Of a stretch of DNA of 64,000 nucleotides, positions 36,601 through 47,479 are shown one piece after another (within the stretch, counting starts at the first letter, position 1; every line of letters starts with the position of its first letter). The stretch is from Sphaerolaimus hirsutus (Eukaryota > Nematoda > Chromadorea > Monhysterida > Sphaerolaimidae). The position numbers were made by a program, and so were the translations under genes. The notes under the pieces were generated by a model. That model had not been told where the DNA came from and did no database searches. It was given only the letters and a program-made list of their open reading frames with translations. The DNA lies in NCBI GenBank assembly GCA_964036195.1, contig OZ038456.1:12896001-12960000 (forward strand), given 5' to 3'.

Positions 36601-39600
36601 AAGGTTTTTTTAAATAAAAAACGTTGTTTTTTTTAAACCCGACCATCGAAACCCTTTTTTAAACCTTGGCCCAAATTTTTTGTACTAAGCACTAGGTATT
36701 TTGCAATTTTTTTTGCGCGCAATTTCACCTGCACTTTTCCGTTTGTGGTCGTTTTCATTGGTTTTGAGGCATTTTTAGTGTAAAAGCTTCCATTTGTTTA
36801 TGCTATTTGTCATAATAAGCCACGATGTGCTAGTGTAGTATATAATATACAGCCAATGCGCCCCCACATATACTCGGCGAACATGATACTCTGCCCTCGC
36901 ACTGATTTATGTCTCCTGTTGGAAGCGTGCCAATGATTATTAAGACATGCGGTTTCCGTGAAAAGATGAAAAAATACATTGGTGTGAATATGCTGATGAA
37001 TAACATTATCACAACAATCAATTTTGTCATCTCTTAATGAAACTCGCACGCGTTAAGCATCGTTGGCACACTTCCAGCGGGAACCACGTGTGCAAGGTGT
37101 AAAGTAACCGGAGTATACTTGTGCAGTGTAAAACACCACTGCCAATGTGTTATCATGCTCTTATATCCTTATTTAAGCATGTTTCCATACCCAACTTCAC
37201 TTGAAGTCATGAATGTTCGACAAAAGGCGATATCCGTAAGTCGGATATTTTTGACAGAAATCACCACTTATAATGCTATCCCATGCCACCACAGCCATTC
37301 TATGGCTATATATAACATAAAGTACTGTCACCTGTCTGATTTACCTGTATATGTTGACTCATGACCATATCTGGGAGCTTTTAAAAAAAACGGTTTTATT
37401 TTAAATTAAAACCCTGTTTTTGAAAAAACGGTTTTTTTTTAAAAACCTTGTCGTTGAAAAAAAAACTTTTTCGGCCATCCCTAGACTGGAGTATATCTAA
37501 ATTTGATGGTTTTCGAAATCTACTTTTAGCGATTTTTCTCCGTTTTCTTCCTTCTATGCCTATATATTGAACCCCCGCGAACCCCCCCCCCCCCAAAATC
37601 CTCCCAGAAAATTTTTCAGCTATGTATCCCTCCGGAGGAACGATTTGCTATCTATCCAACCCCCCGGAGGGTTCGAAATCTAGAATACCCCTGAGTCTTG
37701 ATCCCCTGATACCCGCTAGAATTTTAATCTCCGTCAACTGCAGTTGACGGCCACCTCATTGCAAAAAAACTCAAATGCGTTGTAAGCTGATTTGTGAGTT
37801 CTCGAAATTTCGTGTGAAAACTAGTCTGCGCATGCACATTACATCACTTCTATACGAATCGGACTCACATGGCATAGAGTGATTGCAGCATTGTCCACCC
37901 ATTTCCAAATTTTGCTATCAACATTCCAAAAAACAAGTACAGTGAAAAAATGGCTATCACCTGGGTTATTTAACAATTCACAAATTTTGACAGGACAAAA
38001 TATATCATCGTAAAAAGATCTGAAAAGTTTACCAGTAAAGTTGGTGGTGTCGACTGGAAATCTTTCACTCTCCTCACAACTTTCATTTTTCGTTTGAAGA
38101 GTTTTTTGTATGGCCAATGATATAGCCACACTAATCTCACTTTGTCAGCCAATTGGAGCTGAATTATAAATTCAAATGTATTTAAATTTACTACAAGGTA
38201 CTTAAATACAGTATTTCTTCTTATAGAAGAGCGCCGTTCTATTTCTTCGTCAACTTTTCTGCCTACTGTTCCATTGGAGGCCACCTGTTCTGTTTTTTTT
38301 CACCAAACTTTTTCACACATTTTTTATTTGAACCTCGTGTTATTGGCGCTCCACACGGTGGTTGACGCTACTTTTTAGAAGTCGATTGAGTCAACTCAGA
38401 GTCAACTGTTTTAAGTATAACTATTTTTAATTTTTTACCTGTGTTGATTAAGAAATATTGAGAAGTCGATTGATGTAGAATGAAAGAAGGGGATTTTTTG
38501 GATACATATTGTAAATGGCTCAGAGTCAATTGAATTTTTGACCAGTTGACTCTGAGTTGACGCTAATTTTGGCGTCAACTAGCGTGTGTGGGACCATTGA
38601 TGAAACATGAGCAGCATTTTGATATCAGCGCATCAATTCAAACAAAACCAAATGTGAAAACAACCCTAAATCTCAGTCCTGAACACCCTGGATATTCTCA
38701 CCACCAAATTTTCTAATATGTTTGTGTATTGGCACACTTCCAACGTAATTTCTACCTGCCATCCTTTTTGAACTATTTATGACGTTCTATTAGAAGAAAT
38801 ACGGTATTTATGTGCCACATATTTATGGTATGGTGGAGGGAGTGAACATACTTACCTCTCTCTTTTCTATCCTCATTTTATGGCACTTTCTGCACAATAT
38901 TTTATTGTAGAAAAATTTAATCATTCTAGTAATTGCCTTGCCAACTCTGACCAAAAACATTGACATGAGTGGGATAGCAAAAACTGAATAAATTAAGCAT
39001 ATCAATTTGCCTCGCTCGGTTTTTGGCGATACATGACCGTAACCTGTGTGAGGGTTGAAAATAAGTTCATTTTCAGTGTTCCGTGCTGTCAGGGGTCAGT
39101 CTCGCACCCTGTAAAATCTCAGGCAAAATTGCAGTGGTGAGTGAAATCACAAATGCCATGTAAAAAGTAAGAGAATCTTTCCGTGTATTTTTGTGCTACC
39201 GTATTACCTCGAAATACATCCCTCGAAATACCCCCTTCACCCTCTCCAACCCCTACAAATTCTGACGCTGAAACAATCACCTCCCGGGGGGTATTTCGAG
39301 GAAATACGGTTAGGGTTGGAAAAAAAACGTTTTTTTTTAACTCGATGTTTTTTTTTAAAAAAAAACGTTTTTTTTTAAAAAAAAACGTTTTTTTTTAATA
39401 AAAAACGTTTTTTTTTAAAAGCTCCCAGATATGACCTTGTGTCAACATATATAGGTATATCAGACAGTGGCAATACTCTGTGATGTTATATATGACCATA
39501 TAATGTCTGTGGAGCCATGGGATAGCATTATAAGTGGTGATTTGTGTCAAAAATATCCATTTTTTGTCGACATATCGTTCGTATATCGCCTTATAGTCGA

Positions 39601-41744
39601 ATGTTCGTGACTTCAGGTAAAGTTTGGCACGGAATAGTGATCAAACAAGGTTATAAAACGAGGTTGTTACTTTGGGAGTGAAGTTACACACTGTGGAGGT
39701 ACATGGAAGCACATTACCTCAATATTATATACTACAGCAACATATGACAGCTTATTAACCCATGGTAGCACATAGAAATGGATACTTTGATACTAAAAAT
39801 GCCACAAAACCAATTAAAACAACCGCCAATGTCAATTTGTGTGTGAAATTGCGCGCTTGCGCGCAAAATTTTTGCAAAATACCTAGTGCTTAGTACTAAA
39901 AATTTCGGTCGATGTTTTTTTTTAAAAAAAAACATTTGGGACGTCATGTTTTTTTTTAAAAAAAAACGTTTTTTTTTAATAAAAAACGTTTAAAAAAAAA
40001 CATCGGCCAACCCTAAATACGGTATATTGCATTTGATACATTTGTCCGACATTTTAGATTTTTATGCCAACTTACACGGTGTGTGAGTAGCCCCTAAAAA
40101 CATTGAATCGGGCTGCATAAAACTTAGACCCGGTGAGAGGGCTGCATGAAAACAAACATCATTGGGTCCATACACGCTAGCTGCCATCGCAAATTCGTGT
40201 CAACTCAATGTCAACTGAATAACACAAAAAGTTAAAAGCACCACAGTTAACAGAGACTATGAAAATTACCTAAGTGTATGCCATCATGTAACGTTACTTA
40301 TCCTCTATCAGACAGAGAAGTTGAAATCATATAATTCACTAAAATTAAGTTGACACGAATTCAGTTGACACCCAGCGTGCGTGGCGCCATTGTGCCAATA
40401 TAAACACATCTGGTCCGCGAACTCAATGATTCCGGCTCACCAATTGTGGTCATAATAGTTGCCGTAAACAAAATCGCACTGGGTATTGTCCAATGAATTA
40501 CTTCATTTTTTTCTTCGTGCACAGTCCCGTCATAGTCGTGCTCCTCTATTGCGTCGATTATCGTTCTTTGATATTTGTTCAAAATCTGCGCGGTTTTCGG
40601 CTATAGATAATTTTTTCTTGAAATTTAATGAGTTGGTGTTGGCACTGGCGACTACTGATGGAAAGGCACCGGTGCACCGGTGCTGGGCACCGAATGGGTA
40701 CCATACCGGTGCCGGTGCACGAGGGTGCCCTGCCGGTGCCGGTGCCATTTTTTCGGGAATGGTGCCGGCGTGGTGCCATTTTTTCGCCGCTGCCAAAGGT
40801 GCTAGCTCCAGGACAAAAAAAGTGTGGAATGCATAAATGCATAACTCGAAATTTCATGTGCGGTGTGCTGATTAGTGAATATGCAAGCCGAGAGATTCCC
40901 ACACACAAAATCAAATTTCACACGAGTATGCGGCGCTTTTCAGTAGCTTTATTACTTGCAAAGTTTTTTGATTTTACAACTTACTTCGGAAAATCTCGCA
41001 ATGCCCCATGTGACATTTTCTTCATACTGAATCGCGTGAACGCCGAGCAGCAATATTTTCGTATGCATTTCACTGCGCATTTCCTGGGAAATTTCGGCGC
41101 ATTTTTAGTTGAATAATTTTTACTCATTATGAATTCTGTGCAGAGCGAATTGCTTGTTATATTGTGTTTAAATTATCTATTACTATTCTTTGGGCCCACA
41201 TACACTAGTTTACATGGAAATTCGTTTCAATTCGTGTCTAAATTTTGCTTAATTATGTGCTTTCAACTTTTGTATGTGACAGAGAATAAGTTATCTTTTA
41301 TATATCGTGACACTCAATTTTGACCGTTTCTGTTAAGTGGGGTTCTTAGACATTTTTTTGTTATTTAGTTCACATTCAGTTGACACGAATTTGCGATGTC
41401 AACTAGTGCGTGGGCCATTTTTAAGTGACTTCGCGGTTAGTTAATCAAATAATTTTCAAGATTTCTATAGAATGAAAAACACACAATAAACATGTATTTT
41501 ACCTCAATTTCCATGGCCACCTGTCTGGTTTCATTTTTCTTTTTCATCTCATTTTCCCTTTCAATGGATACAAAAATCAATGCACCCAGGCAAATGTAAA
41601 TAATTATGAGTACCACCAAACCGAGTTCGCTGAACATAAATGCCAACGAAGTTTTGACAAATTTTGGCATTACTATGGTAGTTTCTTCATCTGACTCCGA
41701 CTCAGACTCCGCCTTCTTTTTGACGTTGTACACATTTTCTTTAT
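33626..41744 (-). CDS. Two-pore-domain (K2P/TWK) potassium channel, 5' end missing
   Basis: Eight exons: 41744-41503, 40585-40441, 39043-38856, 38158-38033, 37960-37869, 36298-36010, 34520-34254, 33919-33626. All phases agree; 546 aa are read. Exon A has an acidic ESESESDEE stretch and TM1 (GLVVLIIIYICLGALIF). The next gives pore 1, whose TTIG|YGH filter is split by the intron. TM2 is LICLIYSVFAIPLMSMFLV. TM3 (AIFSLYLFFGMLIAKFG) leads into pore 2, VTMTTIGFGDLVPG, and TM4 (AAYVVIGLALFAMAF). A coiled, Lys-rich cytoplasmic tail follows, ending KNFYN. K2P channels are dimeric leak K+ channels of the plasma membrane. The first exon starts in phase 2, so at least one 5' exon is unseen. Introns carry hAT-like and GTTGACA elements. 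Confidence 0.9.
34640..34760. repeat. CCGTATTACCTC(G)AAATACCCCC family fragment
   Basis: CCGTATTACCTCTAAATACCCCCAGGGGG followed by GAGGGGG and TTCGAGGGGGG tracts. The family recurs at 27,830-27,935, 35,685-35,745, 39,200-39,310, 41,920-42,225, 42,249-42,645, 43,405-43,755, 44,430-44,460, 44,905-45,180, 52,412-52,657, 55,390-55,560 and 59,810-59,955. Confidence 0.5.
34809..35528. mobile_element. hAT-like MITE (AAAAATCGATTTTT family) in a K2P intron
   Basis: Ends TAGGGTTGGCAAGCGA and TTTTTTCCAACCCTA, exact 8-bp duplication CATAGATG (34801-34808, 35529-35536). The sub-terminal arrays use CGATTTTTTTTAAAAA instead of ACGTTTTT, so it is a sister subfamily. It shares a GCGCGCGAGCGCGC motif in the centre. 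Confidence 0.87.
36578..37483. mobile_element. hAT-like MITE with a nested TACTCGG MITE
   Basis: Starts TAGAGATGGCCAAGG and ends CGGCCATCCCTA, with exact 8-bp duplication GACTGGAG (36570-36577, 37484-37491). Sub-terminal TTTTTTAAA and AACGG units. Nested at about 36,870-37,117 is a TATACTCGGCGAACATG...CCGGAGTATA element. A second copy of that nested element lies just outside the left flank (about 36,330-36,577), and the hAT-like element appears to have inserted into its end. Confidence 0.8.
38340..38600. mobile_element. GTTGACA-type MITE in a K2P intron
   Basis: GGCGCTCCACACGGTGGTTGACGC on the left and GCGTCAACTAGCGTGTGTGGG on the right are inverted. AGTTGACTCTGAGTTGAC units also lie in the interior. 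Confidence 0.6.
39311..40015. mobile_element. hAT-like MITE (AAAAACGTTTTT family) in a K2P intron
   Basis: Ends TAGGGTTGG and CCAACCCTA, exact 8-bp duplication AATACGGT (39303-39310, 40016-40023). The target is itself the ATTTCGAGGAAATACGGT end of another repeat. Same orientation as the copy at 21193. Confidence 0.87.
40640..40830. repeat. GCACCGGTGC array in the first readable K2P intron
   Basis: Repeated GCACCGGTGC and GCCGGTGCCGGTGC palindromic units at 40,660-40,800. It has the same design (arrays of a short palindrome) as the hAT-like MITEs, but ends were not defined. Confidence 0.5.
41195..41415. mobile_element. GTTGACA-type MITE
   Basis: GGGCCCACATACACTAGTTTAC at the left and GTCAACTAGTGCGTGGGCC at the right are inverted ends of the same family as 33,290 and 49,748. 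It lies between the first two K2P exons read. Confidence 0.6.
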
Positions 41745-41917
41745 CTGTTTTGAAAAGACTTAAAACTACGTTTACACTGCCGCGTGTGACGAGAAAAATG
41801 TTTGAGCTTTCAACTTTCTCTATGTCATGAAAATTGAATATTTGTTGTGTCGGACACGATCTCGATCACCCATTTTGATTAGGACAAACATAAATTTTTA
41901 TATGAATGACATACCGT

Positions 41918-42650
41918 ATATACTCGAAAAATTCCCCCGCCTTGAATAATCCCCCCTTGAAAAATTCCCCCTCGTAGTCGAGTGAGGAAAATATAATTCC
42001 CCCTTCGAGTAACTCCCCATTTAGGCATATGATAAAGTTTTTGCATCCCATTTGTACAAAAATCAATGTTATTTAGTAAATAAAGCATATTTGATGAAGT
42101 CATGCTATCATTTTTGATATGAAATAATTATTCCCCCTTGAATAATTCTACCCTCAAATAGTTCCCCCTCAAAAAAGTCCGACGAAAAAATAATTCCCCG
42201 TGGGGATAATTCGATCATGTACGGTAATCGTTAACTATGCCACCTACCATATTTCCTCGAAATATCCCCCCCCCCCGGGGGTGGTTGTTTCAGAGTGGGA
42301 ATTTTGACGGGGGTCAAACAAGGGGGGGTATTGTTTTGAGGGGGGCTTATTGTTTCGCCAGAAATTTTTTGAAATCCCAGTACACATTTGTCGTTTGTAA
42401 CGTACGCAGACGTAGAAAAATACACCAATAAACACCATGTAATAGAGTATGTATATGGTATAAAAAGGTTCTAGCGTAACACAGTGGTTCTTTTTAACGT
42501 CTGTTCTGCATTGCCCGGATCACAAACCGCAGCTTTAGTCATGTATGTTCCCTTTACATACAATTAGGGGGGGGGTATTTCGAGGGGGTGGGTAATTATT
42601 TCATAGTGTCCATTTTGAGGGGGGGGTATTTCAAGGAAATACGGTAAATA
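41918..42650. repeat. Tandem CCGTATTTCCTCGAAATA-family elements
   Basis: One unit from ACCGTATATACTCGAAAAATTCCCC (41,914) to GATCATGTACGGTA (42,226), then a second from CCATATTTCCTCGAAATATCCCCC (42,246) to TATTTCAAGGAAATACGGTA (42,648). Ends are inverted repeats and interiors are rich in C or G homopolymers. No coding content. Confidence 0.55.
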
Positions 42651-43040
42651 GAAGAGATGGAACCGACAACCTGTGGCGACAAGAAAAAGGGTTACCTTGT
42701 TGTGTATTTATGATTTCGTTACATATGAAAATTTATGTTCATCCTAGGCAAAAAGGGGGTACATAACATAAATATAGTTGAAGTCAAAAGTTGATAATGA
42801 GGTTGGAGCCCAGAAAATTTTGTCGTCTAACGTGGTATGATATTTAGCAACGGAACCAAAAAATTGTCAAGTTAATCAGTGCGCAAACCGATTCACCATG
42901 CGAATTGAATTTATGGTTGAGTTGCCAGAAAAAATTTTTATGGGACCAAGTAGAGTCTAAATCGAGGGGACTCAATAAACAAACGCACAGTCACGCTGGG
43001 AGTACAAATACTCAATGCACAGTGCACACTTATGTTGTAC
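42651..43040. other. Unassigned interval
   Basis: No repeat ends or convincing exon were seen. A 5' exon of the K2P channel must lie upstream of 41,744, but none with a matching phase could be proved here. Confidence 0.35.
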
Positions 43041-43044
43041 TCAT

Positions 43045-43220
43045 TACAGGGGTCACTCCCAGACCCTGTAAAACGATGTGTCAAATGTGATGCAGTGTCT
43101 GGCAAAAGTGTAAAATGTCGTATGATCAGTGAAAAAAAACATTTTACACGTTACATGACTTTCGACATTTTACATAACAGTTGAACTTTATAGGGCATTT
43201 TACAGGGTCTGGAAGTAGCA
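43045..43220. mobile_element. CCAGACCCTGTAAAA palindromic MITE
   Basis: TCACTCCCAGACCCTGTAAAAC at the left and TTTTACAGGGTCTGGAAGTAG at the right. The interior is TGTCAAATG / TTTACATGACTTTCGACATTT in mirror arrangement. Same family as 24028, 26615 and 50314. Confidence 0.75.
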
Positions 43221-43404
43221 CTAAATTTTAAATAGGCGCATAATTGATACCTAGGTACCGGAAATCCAAAAATTTCAATTTCATTTGGTCGATTTACGCA
43301 CTGACCTACATTTTACCTTTTACGTCTTTTTTCTCAACTTCGAATGCGCCAACCACATCTGGGACGAAATAAAATCAACCCGATACGCTTTTCTGGCGGC
43401 TCAA

Positions 43405-43757
43405 TACCGTATTACCAAAAATTTGAGGGGGGATTATTCGAGGGAGTCTATTATTTCGCCAGAACTTTTGGAAATTCCATACACTCAGACGTTGAAAAAT
43501 CAAACAATTACATAGATGTATGTGTTTATAGGCATATAAAACTGTATATACCTACACATAAACCCTTCCCTAACGTCACTCAATCATCGGTTTTAACGTG
43601 TGTTCTGCATTGTACAGATCACAAACTGCGGTATTTGTCATGTATGTTCTCTTTACACTCAATTTTAGGGGGGTATTTCGAGGAGGGGGGTTATCATTTC
43701 CTCAGCCAAATTTTAGGGGAGTATTTAGAGGGGGGTTAATTCGAGGTAATACGGTAC
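43405..43757. mobile_element. CCGTATTACCTCGAATA-family element
   Basis: Begins near CAATACCGTATTACC (43,405) and ends AATTCGAGGTAATACGGTA (43,755). The G-rich terminal tracts surround a 43,500-43,660 core that also occurs at about 35,530-35,690, next to the hAT-like element there. Confidence 0.55.
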
Positions 43758-44151
43758 ATAGAATTTGTCATTAGGTCGGTGCTGCGTGGTTTCTTGTGGT
43801 TTCGATTCCGAGTGATGGTATGGTGCCATGGCTTTTTTAGCGGCTTTTTTCCAAAAAAAAACAAAAATGATGTCATTGTTGTAATTCACATCACCATGGT
43901 TTTCTCGCCAATATATTATTTTTTATATTTTCTGATAGGTATGTTGAAAAATCTCAGAACTACTCTCAAAGAGAATACAGAATTCAATCTTCCTGGGAAA
44001 TATAAATATAAAAAGTCTTCTATTTTTATTTTGTGATATATATTTTCATATATATGTATATATCTGAAACAATTTTCAACGCTAAGTACAGTACCTATAA
44101 TTTCAGAATTTCGCTAACAAAAAATTGAACTGCGGTAAAAATCGTATCGGG

Positions 44152-46174
44152 CTAATTAAATCTCGCGCCTGGTGCCAACTCGTCGATCTTGTTTTCTTCG
44201 TGCAAATCTTGCGCCCACTGCTTCATAATGCCTTTTAATTGATTAGATTTTCAAATTCGCTTTTTCTCCTCGGAAGTTTATTTTACATGTTTAAGAATAA
44301 AAATAAAACAAAGTTTTTAAGGTAAAATTTCTGGTCATGTTTTTATTCCCACAAAAAGTAGTTAGGGTAACCAAGTATGGAGCAAGTTGCTTTGTACCCG
44401 AAAAAGTACAGCTTCACGTCACACAATACTACCGTTTTTCCTCGAATAATACCCCCAGGGGCCAGTCCCGCAAGTTGACAAGTACTTTACTCTTGACTCT
44501 TGACTCTTGACTTTACTCTTGACTTTGTTCTTGATATTGACATTGTACTTTACCTAAACATTACTATTTGCGGAACCAGCACGAAGGGACAGTCCAAAGT
44601 GTCAATTGTGTATCCAAAGCTTACGTTTTGTATCCAAATATTATGTTCAACACCCTGGGACTGCCCCCTGGTGCTGGTCCCACAAATAGCAAAGTCAAGA
44701 GTAAAGTACTTGTCCACTTGCGGGACTCACCCAGGAATGATTTTTATATTGGAGCTCTTTTTATTAAAAATCCATATATTTATGGATGTTTTTAGGATGC
44801 CAAGGAATGCAAAGCAAAGCTAGGGGGATATTCAAAGATGTGACGGTAAACAACGAATAACTATACGTACCAAAATATCCAGTTGAGAAAAAGACATATC
44901 GTATTTATATCGTCGAATAAGTCCCGGGGGAGTTATTATACGTCAGAAGTTTTTGAGGGGGGAGTTATTTGAGGGGTGAAGTTATTTTTTTCATCAGAAT
45001 ATTTAGTAGAATTCATGACCAATATATTAATCAGCCTACATTAGTTCCATAAACTGTTTTTTTCCACAACAACACGTTTTTAACATGTTATGTCTTTCCC
45101 ACCCGTCAGAGAGCGGGGGGGGGGAATTCGTGGGGGGGGGGGAGTTCCTCGAGGGGGGACTTATTCAAGGATATACAGTAGTCATGCTCGAAGAAAAAGA
45201 ATATGAAATAGCGTTTTGAAACAATGGGAGCGATATTATAATGACACATAGCTAGCCTACTTGCTTAATTATTTATTCATATGCTCGTTTCGCTCTCAAG
45301 CTGCCTTCGCCATGGTTTACTTTGGTCAGTCACTAGAAATTTCATGACCTGCTCTTGTCCTGTTCCACGATTACCGTATTTCTGTTAATAGAAGGGCGGG
45401 TTTCCAATAAATAGGAGCAATAGAATGGCGGGTAAAAAGTTGATAAAAAATTGTAAGGGTGCCCTTCTATTAAAAGAAATACGGTGACCATCTGTCATTG
45501 ACTTTAGTTACCTAATCGCTATCAGTTTTTGCGCGCTGGTCGCTCATTGGTTGAATTCATGTGAGTGACCAATGGTCAGCGGCACGACACACGAACAGTT
45601 GAAATACCGTATATCCTCGAACAAGCCCCCCCCCCCGGGGTGTTATTTTTTAGTAAAATGTATGATTAACTAATAGCACAAATGGGGTAAATTTGGTAAC
45701 ATAAATCATTTGTAGGAATACTGGAAATTCACAATTCAAGTAGTGAAATCAATATTAGTGAGCTCTAACTGCAAGGTAATACTTAGGTACGTTTAATATT
45801 TACATTTAAGATAATATTTACATATTAAATACACAAAACGTTTTTTGAAAATGTGACATGTGTTCTACCGAACAAAGTGGGGGGAGTTATTCGAGGGAGG
45901 GGGAGTTATTTTCCCTCACACTCAAGTGGGGAGGGGGAGTTATTTTCCCTCTCACTCACAAGTGGGGAGGCGGAGTTATTTTCCTTCACACTCACAAGAG
46001 GGGACTTATTCGGGAGGGGAAGTTATTGGAAGGGGGACTTATTCGAGGATATACTGTATCTGCTCTGCACAGGGGCCAAATTGACTTAACCGCCTCCTGT
46101 GCGGGGACGTTTGCGGAAGGATAATTAAGTATTGCAACATCTGTGATGATATTTAAATGTCTTTCGTCCACCAT
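44152..46174 (-). CDS. Possible small two-exon gene, unrecognised product
   Basis: Exon 1 candidate 46174-46091 opens with an ATG and reads MVDERHLNIITDVAILNYPS to a GCG|GTTAAG donor in phase 0. Exon 2 candidate 44217-44152 follows a CAG and reads WAQDLHEENKIDELAPGARF to a TAG stop, also in phase 0. Together this is about 50 aa of good-quality coding composition in otherwise repeat-filled DNA. The acceptor lacks a clear pyrimidine tract and the two pieces may belong to different genes. I do not recognise the protein. Confidence 0.3.
44455..44745. repeat. Composite GGCCAGTCCCGC repeat
   Basis: Begins CCCCAGGGGCCAGTCCCGCA, has tandem TCTTGACTCTTGACT units at 44,490-44,530, and ends GTCCACTTGCGGGACTC. 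It contains GGGACTGCCCCCTGGTGCTGG in the middle, which is the joined end sequence of the introner-like family. It looks like two such elements, one inside the other. Confidence 0.5.
45375..46070. repeat. CCGTATTTCT and CCGTATATCCTCGAA repeats
   Basis: 45,375-45,483 is a short inverted repeat element (ACCGTATTTCTGTTAATAGAAGGG ... AAAAGAAATACGG). 45,605-46,056 runs from ACCGTATATCCTCGAACAAG to TTATTCGAGGATATACTGTA with several GGGGAGTTATTTTCC tandem units (about 30 bp) at 45,880-46,010. Confidence 0.55.
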
Positions 46175-46394
46175 TGAAGGAAAAAAGAAAAAGAATGTAC
46201 AATCTTTGTACAATCTTTTGGTGTACACTTAAATTAGGTAGATAATTTAATTAGAACATGAATAAACATTAAGTACAATAGACGTACCTAGATGTATGTA
46301 GTATAGATGTATAAATATTTACGATAATGATATGATACGACACACCCAGAAACATCGAAAAACACACAAAATACAACAATACACCAGAGTAGCA

Positions 46395-47035
46395 AAAGCC
46401 TATTTACGCTTACCCAAAATACCCGGGTAAATGGGTATTTATACTTACGCTTACGCTTACGCTTTCATAAAATACCCATATGCTTTATTACGCTTTCCTG
46501 ATCGAAATTCCCGAGTACTAAAAGCGTAAAAAAGCTTTTCACACCGTCCGGTTTTACGCTTTTGATAAAGCGTAAAACCACAAAAAAGAAAGTGATGGAC
46601 AAAACTGTGTACCAAAACTGTGTACCAAAAAATAACTTCGTGTGTGCATTGCAGTAATATTCGCCGGAAATAGCGACACATATACAAATTGTGTCGCAAT
46701 ATGATTGTCTTGTTAACACTGCGTTACCAGGTACAATCGTAGCTTTAGATTATGGATTGGGGCTGAAAATAGATTCCGACAATGACGAGTTATAATATGA
46801 CATAGGTGTCGCTGCCGATGAATTGCCATCAACATCTAAGGGCAGACTACCAAGTGGATGTCCGTAAAATGTCGCTGGAAGCTCGATTTGGCAGCAATTC
46901 ACTAAGCAAAAACTCTTTAAAAATTCACGCTTTTTTACGCTTTCCTAGGTATTTTAGCAATACCTTACGCTCAAAATTTGGAAAGTGTGCTTACGCTTAC
47001 GCTTTCCAAAAATACCGGTATTTTAACAACTCTAC
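46395..47035. repeat. TTTACGCTTACGC repeat element
   Basis: Arrays of TTACGC and ACGCTTTC at both sides (46,395-46,580 and 46,925-47,010), with a unique centre. Ends are roughly inverted around GGGTATTT / AAATACCGG. No target duplication was found. Confidence 0.5.
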
Positions 47036-47049
47036 AATACACTGACTTT

Positions 47050-47282
47050 CCTGGTGCCAGTTCCGCAAAATGAGAAGTGAGAAGTGAAATGGCAAAGGTG
47101 AAGTGAAACGGCAAGTGAATTGGCAAGTGAAATGGCAAAAGCGAAGAGAAATTACTTTTTATTTTTATTTTTTTTACTTCGCTTTTGCCAATTCATATGC
47201 CGTTTCACTTCGCCTTTGCGCTTTTACTTCGCCTTTGCCATTTCACTTCTCACTTCACTTCTCATTTTGCGGAACTGGCCCC
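47050..47282. mobile_element. Introner-family-like MITE, CTGGTGCCAGTTCCGC ends
   Basis: Left CCTGGTGCCAGTTCCGCAAA, right TTTGCGGAACTGGCCCCAGA. The interior is mirrored AGTGAAATGGCAAA / TTTGCCATTTCACTTC units. As in the elements at 26615 and 50314, the left end supplies CTG|GT and the right end CCCCAG. No flanking coding exon is evident here, so it is probably an intergenic copy. Confidence 0.65.
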
Positions 47283-47479
47283 AGAAAACCATTTGAACAG
47301 TAGAAAATTTTGTCTTGTGTCGGACAAGCGCCGAAAATGTTGCGCCAGAAGGGATAAATGTCAAATACTTCTAATTGAAGATTTAAAAAATACAAAACCT
47401 TGCGAAAATAAATATAAATAACCAAAAAGCAAGCTTTCGCACGTTTTTATATTACAACGTTTTCAACCCAACGTCCCGT

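Noticed and set aside
45880..46120. Overlapping plus-strand ORFs at 45.85-46.12 kb
   Set aside because: They are translations in three frames of tandem GGGGAGTTATTTTCCCTC units of a repeat.
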